64,000 bases of DNA from Mucor racemosus (taxonomy: Eukaryota > Mucoromycota > Mucoromycetes > Mucorales > Mucoraceae), in assembly GCA_027405735.1 (NCBI GenBank), contig JAPEHQ010000018.1, positions 930,001-994,000 of the forward strand, written 5' to 3'. A program made the position numbers and the translations under genes. Positions within the stretch are counted from its first letter, which is position 1. Each line of letters starts with the position of its first letter. Below, piece after piece: positions 47,854-59,838 of this stretch. Below the pieces are notes generated by a model that saw nothing but the letters and a program-made list of their open reading frames with translations, was not told where the DNA came from and searched no databases.

Positions 47854-49507
47854 ATGGATTACTTGAATACTTTGACTAAATCAGCACCAATTCATAATGC
47901 TATTCAATTGATTCAACAATCACCCATCACTCATCGCTGGACTGATTTCTATAGACGTTCCACAAGGAATGAACTTGCATTTTTAGGTGCTGCTGCATTT
48001 TTAACTGTATATAATCTTGCTTCTTATATTAAAGCTAAACGTCAAAGGTTAAATTTACCTCCTACTGTGCCATTTAGTCTCCCTTTTGTGGGTCATTCCT
48101 TGTATGTAATGACAATGCCCAACAAGTTTATTGATTGGTGTAATAGAAACTATGGTGAATTATATAACCTTGACCTTCTCGGTAAAGAAATTACTGTAGC
48201 CAGTGGTAAATGTGCCGAAGAGGCATTAAAGGCTGATCAGTTAGATTTGTCATTGGAAGAGGGAGTCGTCAAAGGTAATTACATTGCATCTAATCTATCA
48301 ATTAAAGCAAATGTTAATCAATTACTACATAGATTTATTGCATCTTGATTACGTTTTCGATCCACATACCATGGCAATTGGTATTGAAGCCAATCCAATT
48401 ATAGCCAAAGAAACTGTTCCTAGTAAGAAGATGCCCATGTATATCCCTGGTATTCAAACAGGTCTTGAAGCAGGCGTAGATACATTATTCAAGAAAGGCG
48501 AACCTACAATTGTAAATACACCTAGTCCATTCTTTCAAAACTTTGTTGCTTATATGAGTGTACCTACTTTACTTGGTGAAGAAGTAGCTACCAACACAGA
48601 GGTGATCAAGTCTTTTGCTGAATTCACTGGAGATGTTACCAAAAACGTCGGTCTTTTTATGGCTGTTCCCAAGTTTCTTCATCCTTACGTTGTATCCTAC
48701 TTGCAATCCGCCAATAAACATTATGAAGTGATGGAGAAATATGTTGCTCCTGTCATTCAAGAAAGAAGAGAAAAAATGAAACAGGCACAAGAAGCTGGTC
48801 TCGAGCATGGTTTAGAGCATAATTTCTTGCAAGGCTTGATGGAATTCACAAACCCAAATGATCCAGGCAAAATATATACCGAAAAGGAACTTGCTCATGC
48901 TGTCTTACTCGTTGCTTTCGCTTCTGTACATACTACATCTATGAATTTGAGTTACTCGATTTATTGGTTAATTGCTCGCCCTGATCTCAAAGAAAAGTTA
49001 TTAGAAGAGATTGAGCGTATTGTTCCTGGAAACACACATGTGACACACGAAGCTTTACACCAAATGAAGTTTTTGAATAATTTTATGCGTGAGGTGCTTC
49101 GTCAAGGTTCCGATACAATAGCTAATGGTAAAAAGGCTCTCAGAGATTACACTTTTCATAATGGGTACCAGGTTCCAAAGGGTCGTTCTGTAAATACAAC
49201 TCTTCGTCAATTGAATTTTGGTGATAATGTTACTCGATCCACAGCCGAAGAAATGGATCCCACTCAATCAATGAATAAGTCCAGTACTTCTCCAGCTAGA
49301 GATTTCACTACCTTTGGTATGGGCAAACATATGTGTCCTGGTCGTTTCTTTGCTGTTCAAGAAATTGAAATGTCTCTTATTTATCTTTTAAAGCATTTTG
49401 AAATTAGCACTGTAAGTGGTAAGCAACCTTATCCTGTTGTTAATATTGCTGGTATTTTTGCTACTAATTGCGAAGAACCTCTTGTGTTTACACCCAAGAA
49501 TATTTAA
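47854..49507 (+). CDS. Cytochrome P450 monooxygenase
   Basis: Exons 47854-48274 and 48333-49507, about 531 residues. The N terminus has a membrane anchor (ELAFLGAAAFLTVYNLASYI) and the proline hinge LPPTVPFSLPFVGHS, so it is ER-bound with a cytosolic catalytic domain. Seen: I-helix LLVAFASVHTTSMNLS (the oxygen-activation motif has His instead of Asp/Glu before Thr-Thr), K-helix MREVLRQG with ExxR, and the heme loop FGMGKHMCPGRFFA with the thiolate Cys. It needs a P450 reductase partner. The heme region resembles broad fungal P450s of the gibberellin/lovastatin-oxidase type and not CYP51, but the substrate is unknown. Converges with the phosphatase gene, 69 bases apart. Confidence 0.93.
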
Positions 49508-49576
49508 CTCTATTTATTTATATTTACTACATGTAATAAAAACTTATACACAACAATTCATGAATAGTTTCATTCA

Positions 49577-50252
49577 TTAAATTCCCCATTTTGGTTTATT
49601 AGCAGGAATTGCTACAAGATCTGTATCAAATAATTCGATAAATTGCTCATTTAATAATCTAACTTTTGGTCCAGCATATCTTCTATATTCTTCAAATATA
49701 GATGTCAAATTCCATCGTTGTAATTTCCTCATACATCCAACAATTGTGCCTAATTTTAACAGATATAAGATTTCATAAAATATCGATGGTAAATTTGCTT
49801 ATATACCTGTTCTATGTCGCCCTAAATTACACATAATCATCATTGGATAATTCGAAGGATTCAAAATTAACTCCAATGCTTGTAAAACTGCTTCTTCGGT
49901 GATAGGGTCCCAAGCATTAACAGAGGAAACAACACCTAAATGATGCAGTTGTATCTCTTGATCATCAATAAAATCCAAGCTATCAATATGAAATTAGCTA
50001 TTATATCATATCGATAAATAGATATTTATCACCTACAATCGTTGGTTCGGCTCTTCAGGCGCTAACCAAGCAATTGTTTTTAATCCTAACTTTTCCAAGA
50101 AGGGAAAATTCAATTCATTCGGTTGTCCTGAACGATACAAGTCTTCCTCTATCATACCAAAATTCTGCAGCAATATAATTTAATAAAGAAAATTTACAGA
50201 AAAATGTCGTTTATCTATTTACCACTGGTGGTATAAAATGTTGCGAACTCAT
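49577..50252 (-). CDS. OCA1: Oca1/Siw14-type protein tyrosine or inositol-phosphate phosphatase
   Basis: No single long frame exists here; the gene emerges after splicing four exons: 50223-50252, 50037-50164, 49807-49979 and 49577-49749, 167 residues. The order of blocks is that of the yeast Oca family: [31 protein letters not shown], the CX5R active site [11 protein letters not shown], then [11 protein letters not shown] and [12 protein letters not shown]. The Gly-Arg-His-Arg-Thr-Gly form matches Oca1 better than Siw14, where Lys-His is usual. In yeast these proteins act in oxidant-induced arrest and inositol pyrophosphate turnover; which applies here is unknown. The active-site Cys and Arg are both present. 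Confidence 0.88.
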
Positions 50253-50796
50253 TTTTGATCGTGATTATGTATTAACAAGAGTGAGAAAAGGCAAGTGTTG
50301 TAGCGTAGTTTTCAATTATCAGATAGGCTAGATGAAATATTTTTTTTAGGCGAATCAAAATCATATAAATTGCCTGCATTTTGCATCAAACAATTGCAAA
50401 AAAAAACACAATCTTTCAAAAAGTCCGATACAAAGCTCTAAACAATTATTACATCCTTTTCAAAATAGTAAATTTTAGAAAACAAAACATTAAAAGGTTG
50501 CCTGCCATCTGGACTACTGATATATATTTTTTTAAATAATAAATCAGGCTTCTCACAGTGAGAAAGTGTGTTTTCATACAAGGTATACAAGGATTTACAA
50601 AAACCGGATTATAAATTTTACAGTTTGAAAAATGGTATCGATTCAAATTTTGCATAGCAACAACTGATAGCAATTCTTTGTATTTAAAGAATACTTGAAT
50701 AGTTGCACTACCATCTTAAAAAAACGTAAATGTATAAATGCAATTTAAAGACTTTCTGTATGATAAAAGCACAATATTGTTTTCGGGCATTTGAGT

Positions 50797-50832
<36 letters not shown>

Positions 50833-51112
50833 ATAAAAACTTCTGTGTCCATTACATGTATATAGCAATTCTTATATACATTCTAAAAATCAATAGCAGC
50901 CAATTTGTAATTAAAATGTATATACACTTACTTGTCTTTGCTGACTTTTTTTACTAGAGCATCGTTTCAATCCACACACAAATTGAATGGAACCGCCGAC
51001 TGGAATTCAAATCATTTGGTGTGAAATTACCGCCACTATAGACATGTACGGATAGCCAGAACAATAAAATCTTCCTCTTTTATACTTTAGGTTCGATCCA
51101 ACAGCTACTACC
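50253..51112. promoter_or_regulatory. Divergent intergenic region, phosphatase / eS6
   Basis: 860 bases with no gene. A T29 run lies at 50801-50829. The sequence CTTTAG just before the eS6 leader (51085-51090) could be the acceptor of a 5'-UTR intron. Confidence 0.4.
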
Positions 51113-52386
51113 ATGAAGGTAATATCATAGAAACGAAGGATAGATGTGTTATTTAGAGAAATATCAAATGGAATGATGGATGGATTAGATGGATGGATGG
51201 GTTTAATATGGATGGATGTCATTGAGATTGAACCAAAAAAAAAAAAAAAAAAAAAAAGCAAACAGAGGCATTTCACCACTATTGAAAAAAAATGGATACG
51301 TTAGCAAGCATACTCAACTTGATCATATCTATCACCTCCATTCGACTATTACATTACATTGTCAATTCAATTATATCAATGAGCAACATTCGTCAATCAA
51401 ACATCCTCATTTAGACATTTTTTTCAATACTGCGAAAATCAACATTTAGCTACATTTTTCTCTAAATAATCACTGTATCCTTCATATTTAAAAAAAAAAA
51501 AGGGGGTTGAGACATGATTCTAATATATATATTCACATTCTTTAGCTTAACATTGCGAACCCAGCCACTGGCTGTCAAAAATTGATTGAAATCGAAGATG
51601 AACGTCGTCTGTAAGTGTGATTTTTTTGTGTAGATTTGGAATTTGAGGATCAAGTAAACTAATTTAAATATTAGCCGTGGTTTCTATGATAAGCGTATGG
51701 CCCAAGAAGTCTCTGGTGATTCTCTCGGTGATGAATTCAAGGGTTACGTTTTCCGTATCTCTGGTGGTAACGATAAGCAAGGTTTCCCCATGAAGCAAGG
51801 TGTCCTTTTGCCTCATCGTGTTCGTCTTTTGATGTCCAAGGGTCACTCTTGTTACCGTCCTCGCCGTACTGGTGAACGTAAGAGAAAGTCCGTCCGTGGT
51901 TGTATCGTCGGTTCTGATCTCGCTGTTTTGTCTCTTGTTGTTGTTAAGCAAGGTGAACAAGACATTCCCGGTTTGACTGATACCACTGTTCCCAAGCGTC
52001 TTGGTCCCAAGCGTGCCTCCAAGATCAGAAAGTTCTTTGTAAGTATTGTGGTTGTAAATTGATTTGGTTTAAATATATTAACACACATGAGATAGAACTT
52101 GACCAAGGATGATGATGTCCGTAAGTATGTCATTCGTCGTGAAGTTCAACCCAAGGCTGAAGGTAAGAAGGCTTACACCAAGGCCCCCAAGATCCAACGT
52201 CTCGTTACTCCTCTTACTCTTCAACGTAAGAGACATAGACAAGCTCTTAAGCGTAGAAGAGGTGAAGCTTCTCGTGAAGCTGAAGCTGAGTACAAGCAAT
52301 TGCTTGCTAAGCGTGTCAAGGAATCCAAGCAAGAGAAGATTGAACGTCGTCGTACTTCTTCCATGCAAAAGTCTGCTTCTGCTTAA
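51113..52386 (+). CDS. RPS6: 40S ribosomal protein eS6
   Basis: Exons 51113-51118, 51546-51610, 51675-52038 and 52096-52386, 241 residues (yeast 236, human 249). The first coding exon is only ATG AAG, completed by [19 protein letters not shown] in exon 2; the long 427-base first intron contains ATGG repeats and A23. Seen: the S6e core [22 protein letters not shown] and [24 protein letters not shown], a lysine/arginine-rich C terminus, and the terminal [14 protein letters not shown], the TOR/S6-kinase-type phosphorylation cluster. Codons are strongly biased to C-ending forms (AAG, CTC, CGT, GGT) unlike neighbouring genes, as expected for a very highly expressed gene. It sits in the small ribosomal subunit. 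Confidence 0.96.
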
Positions 52387-52624
52387 ACAACCAAATAAAT
52401 AAACAAACAAACTTACTGTGTATTCAATCATTTCTTTTTTTCTTTTTTTATACAACTTAAAAATAAAATTACCTACATGAGAAACTAACCCTATCTTCTC
52501 CTATTTTTGTTTCTGTTATCTTTTCTATTTTGTCTTTTACTTTGTCCGTGGAAAGATAAAAGCCGATAAATAGATAAATATAAGCCTTTCAACATCTCCT
52601 TTATATATTTTCTTGCCCTTTTTC

Positions 52625-53536
52625 ATGTCAACAATTATAACCCAAGCAAAGAAAACGAAAAAGGTACAAGAACAACAACAACATCAGCATCAACGTACAC
52701 ATTTACCAGAAATACTACATTTAAATCTTCGAGATACTCGAATTGACGTTGAAAAAAATACATTGGTATGTTTTTTTTTTATTATGTAAAATTTGCACTA
52801 GAAAACCTTTACATAATCAATATCATTTAAAGCGTTCTATACCAGAGACAGTTCTAAGGATATTGTTTCCACACGGTCTCTTGGAAGATGCAAAAGAATA
52901 TAAATCAGACTTTGATCCCAATATGTTTGCTCATATTATAGATTTTAACAAAACTCACAAGAGCAAATTCCTTTCAAATCACAGCCAATTCAACGAAGAC
53001 GCTTATTTGGCTCATGCAGTTGTATCAGGTATTCCCCTGAACCCGCTATTAACAAAACAAGGTATCGTGGTTTTACTAGAAGAATTGGTTTACTTTGTAA
53101 TTTGTGATAAGTCGTCTTCAATAAAACAAACGAGCTTAAAATTACTTTTAGATCAAGATTCCATTTTCGATGCTGACAGACAAGAGCAAGATGATTTTGT
53201 AGATTTGCTATGTTTGGCTGGATTTAACTTGAAAGACAAGTGGCAGGTTCGTTCACAAGAACCAAATTTATCTTCTATTCATAGTATAGCTCTTGCAAAT
53301 ATTGAGTATGATGACAGATTACGAATTGGACAAAAAATGATGATGTTTCATAGTAATCCAACAGTACGTATGCTATAATATATAGTCTATATGCCTAGAA
53401 ACTAATTTAGATTGTATATAGACGAAAAGCTGGTGGAATAGAGTCATTGTTCCAATCGGCAACAATGAAAATCAGACATGTAAACTATGGTGTCGTCGAA
53501 CTTGGACTCTTGAATTTGTTTTATTGTAGTAAATAA
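52625..53536 (+). CDS. Hypothetical protein, function unknown
   Basis: Exons 52625-52765, 52833-53363 and 53411-53536, about 265 residues. The N terminus is basic and Gln/His-rich (QAKKTKKVQEQQQHQHQ), then turns into a regular helical protein with alternating hydrophobics (ETVLRILFPHGLLEDAKEY, AYLAHAVVSGIPLNPLLTK, GIVVLLEELVYFVIC). No signal peptide, membrane segment or metal motif. I do not recognise the family. The helical, evenly spaced leucines would suit a HEAT/ARM-like or scaffold protein, which is only an impression. It starts 238 bases after eS6 on the same strand. Confidence 0.75.
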
Positions 53537-54180
53537 AGCCCCTAGTTACTATGAATTAGCAATGTTTATTATTGCATTGCTTAAACTATACATAAGCTGT
53601 AATTACAACAATTGCAATTCTGCGTCAAATCCAAAAATATCCACATTACTACTATTGCTATTATCATTAACAAAGCAGAATAAATTCGAAAATTTAGAAC
53701 AAGTATAGTATTTAAAGAGTTTTTTTTTGTATTTCGTAAATAATAAACCAAGGTTTTAAAGCATGCGATACTTTCTAGAATATGTGTAGTTTCGTTGCGT
53801 ATTTTTTGTTTTGCTTAGTGATAACATGATTTGCATCCTGGAGCTAATGAAAGATGAAAAGTATAGAAAGCAAAATCGAGCGGCACTCGAAAAATAAATT
53901 CAGGGGTAAAATTTGTTTGTTATACATCTTGTGTTGCATGGATTTAAAAAAGCTATTTGTGGGTGCTTTTTACAAATTGAAAAATACGATGGTGTAGATA
54001 ATATATCAAGTAAAGCATAGTTATTTTTAAAACATTGTTAAATACTTTGTATTAATAAAAAAAATTTGTAAATAGAATGAAACAGCAATTCTGAGACATC
54101 ATTTCTTTGCATATTTATATATAGACAAATGATACAACGAGTAATATTCTTTATTAATATACGAACTTTTATTCTACTAC
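53537..54180. other. Intergenic, convergent 3' ends
   Basis: 644 AT-rich bases between the unknown protein and the thiolase stop. No gene or repeat recognised. Confidence 0.45.
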
Positions 54181-55548
54181 TTAAACTCTTTCCAAAATAA
54201 CAGCAACACCTTGTCCACCGCCGATACATGCAGAACCAACAGCATACTTCTCCTTGGTACGTTGAAGAGCATGAGACAAATGAGTCAAGATACGAGCACC
54301 TGAAGCACCCAAAGGATGACCAACAGCAATAGCACCACCATTGACATTAGTAATTTCTCTCTCTAATCCAAGTTCTTTTTCACAGGCCAAGTATTGAGCA
54401 GCAAAAGCTTCATTAACTTCGACTAAACCCATTTGCTTCAATTCCAAATTAGCTCTCTTTAAAGCACCTTGAATAGAAGGAACAGGACCCAAACCCATCA
54501 AGGTAGGTTCAACAGCGGAAGCTTGCCAGCTAACAATACGAGCCAAAGGAGTCAAACCGTACTTTTTAACAGCATCCTCACTAGCAACAATCAAAGCAGC
54601 AGCACCATCGTTGATACCAGATGCATTGGCAGCAGAGACAACACCGTCTTTCTTAAAGACAGGCTTCAATTTAGTCAAGTTTTCGATTTGTAATCCGGCA
54701 CGAGGATGCTCATCTTCGCTGACAAATTCAGGACCCTTACGACCCTTGATCTCAACAGGTATAATTTCATCCTTATAGATACCATCCTTGGCAGCTAACA
54801 TCCTTTTCAATCAGTCATTCTGCTATCGTAAATCCTTTAAAAATAACACATACCTTTTTCATAGCGATTTTGACTTGACAAAGCATATTCATCACATTCT
54901 TGCTTTGTAATGTTATATTTCTCGGCCAAATTTTCAGCTGTAATACCCATAGGAGTAGGAGTAGGGTATTGATCAGTCAAAGCGGTCCAAAGGGTATCTT
55001 GGAGCTTAGGATCTTGACCAAGCTTAAGGCCCCAACGAGAGGAACCTGACAAGGTAAAAGGAGCTAATGACATATTTTCAGCACCACCAGCCAATACAAT
55101 CTCACTTTCACCTAAAATGATTTCTTGAGCTGCATTAACAACACTTTGAAGACCGGAACCACAGAGACGATTGACGGTTAAAGCAGGTACAGTAACAGGT
55201 AAGCCAGCACGATGGCCGATATGACGTGCAACATAGGCACCGGCAACGTCGGTTTGAAGAACATTACCAAAGATTACTGAATCAATGGGAACATTTTGAG
55301 GAAGATCTGCAATAGCTGCTTTGGATGCTAAACCACCCAACTCGGAAGCTAATTTCAAAACGTTTAATAATGGTGATTTATCAGCAGCAATTCCCTATAA
55401 ACTTACCAGTAAGGTTCTTGAATTTACCTCCAAAGGCACCAAAAGGAGTTCTATTAAAATGTGTTTCAACGTTAGTTTTTTTGCAAGCAAAAAAAGCTGA
55501 ATATAATTACCTCTTGGCAGAAACAATGAAAACTTGACGCAAAGCCAT
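54181..55548 (-). CDS. 3-ketoacyl-CoA thiolase (ACAA2-like acetyl-CoA acyltransferase)
   Basis: Cleaves 3-ketoacyl-CoA with CoA in the last step of fatty-acid beta-oxidation. Exons: 55511-55548, 55407-55450, 54850-55348 and 54181-54802, 400 residues, nearly the length of mammalian ACAA2 (397). Seen: MALRQVFIVSAKRTPFGAFG at the start, nucleophile Cys90 in NRLCGSGLQS, NASGINDGAAALIVASED, VEVNEAFAAQYL, GHPLGASGARI (catalytic His) and SACIGGGQGVAV (second Cys). The start resembles the uncleaved mitochondrial import region of ACAA2; no PTS1 (ends ERV). The exon 3 donor is unusual: the perfect GTATGT (54848-54853) would frameshift, whereas GTGTTA five bases on keeps the frame. A cytosolic acetoacetyl-CoA thiolase is the alternative. 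Confidence 0.92.
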
Positions 55549-56109
55549 ATTTATTAATTTATTTGGTTAGAAAGAATAAAAAGAAAATTAGTAAAACAAA
55601 AGAAAACGAAACCTTCAATAAAATGTGGAGAAAGTGTATATAAATCGGCTATTCAATAAGGAATTACAAATGTGTGTGAAATATACGATAAAGCAAACAT
55701 GTGAAATCTAGTCATGCAATTACATTTCAAGCTGATGGGTTCACTAATCGCTCTAAACTTCAAATTATAAATTGCTATAATAAAGTCCCTATGTAATTAC
55801 CCTGATTTGATGTGTTTGTCCAACTGTTATGTTTAAGATCATGTCTTTTCTGAGTGTCAGATGAATAAAAAAAAAACGCCTATTACGCTTTTCAGACTTG
55901 AAGAACGCTTTTCATGTTTGATTTTTATTATATTACTTGGAATATCCCAACAGATTCATCGTATAGATAATGACTTGGTCTAATTTATTAATTATTCTTT
56001 TGTGGAATGTATATCTTAGCAGTAATTAAGCTAATATGATATCGTAAACAAAACAGAAGGAAATACTACAACAAAATGCATAGACAGCCTTTCATAAATC
56101 ACTAGTTGA
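55549..56109. promoter_or_regulatory. Intergenic region upstream of thiolase
   Basis: 561 bases without a supportable gene; the proximal part is presumably the thiolase promoter and leader. Confidence 0.35.
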
Positions 56110-57409
56110 ATAATTTAGAGATATTTTTGGGTTTCATCAGCAATTTTCTTGTTAGCCTTGCTAGTATATGATAATGTGAATTGAGCTATGATGCTAATAC
56201 CTTTTTGATTGCTTAGAATAGTCAAGATATTCACGTTATTATTGTCCATAATTGCATTTTTACACTTGTCGATTAGGTTGTTTAATTTTTCATTAGATAA
56301 TCCCTGCGGGAAGACATCTATAATATTTTCAGCTTTCTTTTCTTGGAGTGTTAATACATCAAAATGATAAATCGCATGCAGACGGCATGAAATGGACGGG
56401 GGTGGGTATTGTAAGTATTAGAGTAACCTTTGTGTGTGCATTCGAAAGCGAATCGATGTTGATATTTGACGGTATTCATTATCAGCTGAACTACCATTCC
56501 TATGTTTGGAAGCATACACAGGATGAATATAGTTACTGGCTGTCTAAATCTGTTCTCTGGTAGATTTGAGCGAAATGTATGATAAGTAAGCTCGTAATAA
56601 TATATCATGGCATTTGGGGCCAATATTCATATTATTTTCAGTGTTTGGAAAAAAAATAACAAATTGCCAGTTATGAGAATGTTGAAGTCTTTGGTACCGA
56701 TATTCGATTTGATTACTGGTGCTCCACCTTCTGATTCTTCCACGATACAAATTTTTAAATACTTGCACCTCCTCATGACATTGTTAATTCTTCTGGGAAA
56801 GAGTTTTCTATTTCTTTCTAAGCGTACGTCTTCGTAACATCCCGCTGTTATACAGGCAAGCTTTAACACTTTAATCGACGATAGTAATAATTGGATCAAT
56901 TTTTAAATAATGACGAAAACCAACGGTATATCGGTTAAATAGCAGTTATTTAATAAAAGAAAGCATTGTAATTCTTAAGGGTTTTCTGAATATTTATATT
57001 TCTTGGGAAGCAACAAAAAGTACAAAAAAACCAACAGTTTTTGGCATCGACTGTACAGCGAGTGTGTTTCTGTCTAGTTTTGAAGTTTTGCTTGCTTTGT
57101 TCGATTAAATTTTTGATTTGGTTTCAATGTTTTTACATTTAATAAAGTGATTTACATTGCTTTAATGCAATCATTTATGAATTCCCGATCAAATTAACCG
57201 AGAATATCGCTCACAATCAATGATAAATTTAATGCGTATTCAAAGATACATTTATTATTTATATGAGCTAAATCAATTAAACAGGATTTGATTATTTTAT
57301 TCGCCCTTAAAATTGCTAGTTGTTGAATCATTGGATATTCAAGCCAACATTTTGTTTGGTGTACGTTATAAAATGATACCAAATCATCCAATAACTGCCA
57401 AAATATCAT
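56110..57409 (-). pseudogene. Possible decayed or intron-rich gene, unknown product
   Basis: Three minus-strand open stretches lie in series: 57409-57194 (starts MIFWQLLDDLVSFYNVHQ), 56899-56627 (contains RRINNVMRRCKYLKICIVEE) and about 56345-56110 (contains KKAENIIDVFPQGLSNEKL and ends in a stop). Composition looks protein-like, with mixed hydrophobic and charged residues and few low-complexity runs. No consistent splice path joins them and no family is recognised. This could be a pseudogene, a fast-evolving gene, or chance frames in AT-rich DNA. Confidence 0.25.
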
Positions 57410-57686
57410 ATTCTATACTTCGCAGCAAATCCTTAGTAATCAGCCAACAAGTTTTCATTGATGTTTTGCATTACTAATGCTTTCAAGTTGTTTGAGTAAA
57501 ATGCACAGTTACTAGAATCATCGTAAAAGCAGTCTTTTTTTTTTCTTTTTGCTTTATATAGACTACGCCGTTTGAGATGATGATCATTGTTTTCTTTCTT
57601 TTTCTCTCGCTTGTTCTCTGTTTATATAAAAACATAACCCAATAAATTTAAAAACATATCTATTAAGCGAATATATTGTATAAAAG
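57410..57686. promoter_or_regulatory. Upstream region of the Rad6/Ubc2 gene
   Basis: 277 bases with T/C-rich leader (TTTTCTTTTTGCTTTATATAGAC near 57541) and no frame of interest. Confidence 0.35.
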
Positions 57687-58411
57687 ATGTCTACACCTAC
57701 TAGAAGAAGACTTATGCGTGATTTCAAGAGATTGCAAAGTGATCCTCCTGGTAAATGTCGTTCTCTCAAGCAGCTTTTTATTTCTTTTTTTTTTTTCTTT
57801 TACTAACAGATTGCTAACTTCTTCTTTATGAAACTCTTTAGCTGGTGTATCAGGTAAGTAACTATATTATTCATCATAAGAAATAGCTAGTATTGACGTT
57901 TATAAACATAGGCGCTCCTTGCCCCGATAATATCATGATGTGGAATGCAGTAATCTTTGGTCCTGGTAGGTCAAAATTTCTTGGTTTTTATTACGTTTTG
58001 TTTATTTTTTTTATTTTTTTGGTATAGCTGATACCCCTTTTGAAGACGGTACTTTCAAGTTAGTATTACAATTTGATGAAACCTATGTAAGTTAATTATA
58101 TGTATACATCACAAGTTCACGTATAATAATTATAATTGAAATATAAGCCCAACAAACCACCTCAAGTTAAATTTGTATCAAAAATATTCCACCCCAATGT
58201 ATATGCTAATGGTGAACTTTGTCTTGATATCTTACAAAACAGATGGAGTCCAACATATGATGTAGCAGCCATCTTGACTAGTATTCAATCTCTTTTCAAT
58301 GATCCCAATCCCAATTCACCAGCAAATGCAGAAGCAGCAAATCTTTACCGTGAAAATAGAAAGGAATACGTTCGTCGAGTTAGAGAAACTGTCGAAGAGT
58401 CTTGGGAATAA
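57687..58411 (+). CDS. RAD6: Ubiquitin-conjugating enzyme E2, Rad6/Ubc2 type
   Basis: E2 for histone H2B and PCNA mono-ubiquitination with Bre1- and Rad18-type ligases, and for N-end rule degradation. Five exons: 57687-57750, 57842-57853, 57912-57965, 58028-58086 and 58148-58411, 150 residues. The N terminus [20 protein letters not shown] is diagnostic of Rad6. [14 protein letters not shown] spans a 12-base microexon, [12 protein letters not shown] follows, and [19 protein letters not shown] holds the catalytic Cys88. It ends at ETVEESWE without the long acidic tail of S. cerevisiae Rad6, like animal and S. pombe homologues. Nuclear and cytosolic. All catalytic residues are present. Confidence 0.96.
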
Positions 58412-59157
58412 GTAGTAAATCATTACAATAAAAAAAATAGTAAATAAACAAAGCATTCAATTATCGATTATCATTTTGGCTTGCTTTACATTTGTATTCA
58501 GTTTGATTAGAGAAAGCATAGAGATCAAGTTGAGAGAGAATATGTATATTCAAACTGTATCTACCGTTGATTGTTTGCATAGAATGTATGACAATCATCT
58601 GTTCAAAACAATCTTGTGTAATATAGAAAGTTAAAGAACTGATTCCAAGGACGTTTCTGCATCTATTTTTACGACCATGAATCTCTGCAATGCTATTTAT
58701 GATGCTTCAAAAGCTGATCAATGTGTATTTTGCAAATTTTTAAATCAACGGGTTAACCTTTCCTAAATGATATTCTATGTGTAAAGTCTCAATAGATATA
58801 CAACAAAAAATACGATTGCAAGATGTGATGCAAATAATCGCATGTAAACCGAACGCTTAAATTGCTTTTATCATTAATTTGTTCGGATTATCAAAATGAT
58901 ATGATAAAAGCATGCATTTCCGCTGCAATAACCAATGAACGTATGATATATGATTGACACTTGCAACATTGTGTGCCACAAACCACACTTTACCTATCGG
59001 TGAAATTATGTAAATCTGTGGTGGGCTGACGCTTGATACGAGGAGAATTGCAGCGCGAGGTCTCCTCATGTCGAGTACAAGAACTTTATAAGATTAAAAA
59101 TAACAATAAATAGATTCATATCCATTTAATATTAAATAAAATCATATATCGTATATT
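58412..59157. other. Intergenic, no gene seen
   Basis: 746 bases. A GC-richer patch (58980-59065) has no coding or tRNA structure that I can support. Confidence 0.4.
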
Positions 59158-59838
59158 AAACCATACGATATATTATAGTCCAAAATGGTCTCAGTTGCAG
59201 TATATATTTTGAAACTTTGAGCCCATTTAGATCAATATTCATTGATTATGAGCATGTTTCCAGTTGCTTTTTTTTTTTTTTTTTTGAGTAGAAGAGGAGA
59301 GATTTTTTAAAAAACGTGTACAAAAGCCCTTCAATAACAGCTGTTAGCTAATGAAATCAAAATATGTTATTCATATATCTACTGTACATTAAATGCAACT
59401 TCAAAATTCAATTTTGAACCACTATTTGATTTTATAAGGATTTTCAAAGAATATCTGAAACAACCCATACAAAATAGTTTAAACGAGTATTTATTTTTAT
59501 TTCCCCTCTTTCACAGCAATTCTAGGAAAATGAAGTATTACAATTCTATGAATAAACCCTAGACATACCTGCCATTGCATTGAGAGCTCATTCGGATCCA
59601 TATTCATTAGCAACTGGTGAGCTTATTGACTTAGTAGGCGTAAATAGCAGGTAATCAATTTGTCGTTCAAACTTACCGAATGCACAATGACCCACGGAAG
59701 CTGGTTTCGGAAATACTTGTACTACTTATTCATACCTATACCTATGTAGAGTGGTAGCTTACTTGGATTAGTATTGTTCATAGAGATTGTATTTAAATTT
59801 TTTTCAATAAAAGTACGCAGTACAGTAAATAACGATGT
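59158..59838 (-). repeat. Dispersed repeat R3, copy 2 (inverted, empty site)
   Basis: Reverse complement of 36838-37775 without the LTR-A insertion. It therefore shows the pre-insertion sequence at about 59690. It contains a T-run of about 20 bases near 59270 where copy 1 has a shorter A tract. No protein function recognised. Confidence 0.65.

Noticed and set aside
47854..49507. CYP51 (sterol 14-alpha demethylase)
   Set aside because: Heme and I-helix motifs are P450, but the conserved CYP51 substrate-recognition blocks were not found, so only a general P450 call is made.
51119..51545. snoRNA in the long first intron of eS6
   Set aside because: A C-box-like ATGATGG is present, but no D box (CTGA) in a suitable position was found.
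58980..59065. Structured RNA in a GC-richer patch
   Set aside because: No convincing stem pairing or known motif could be found by eye.
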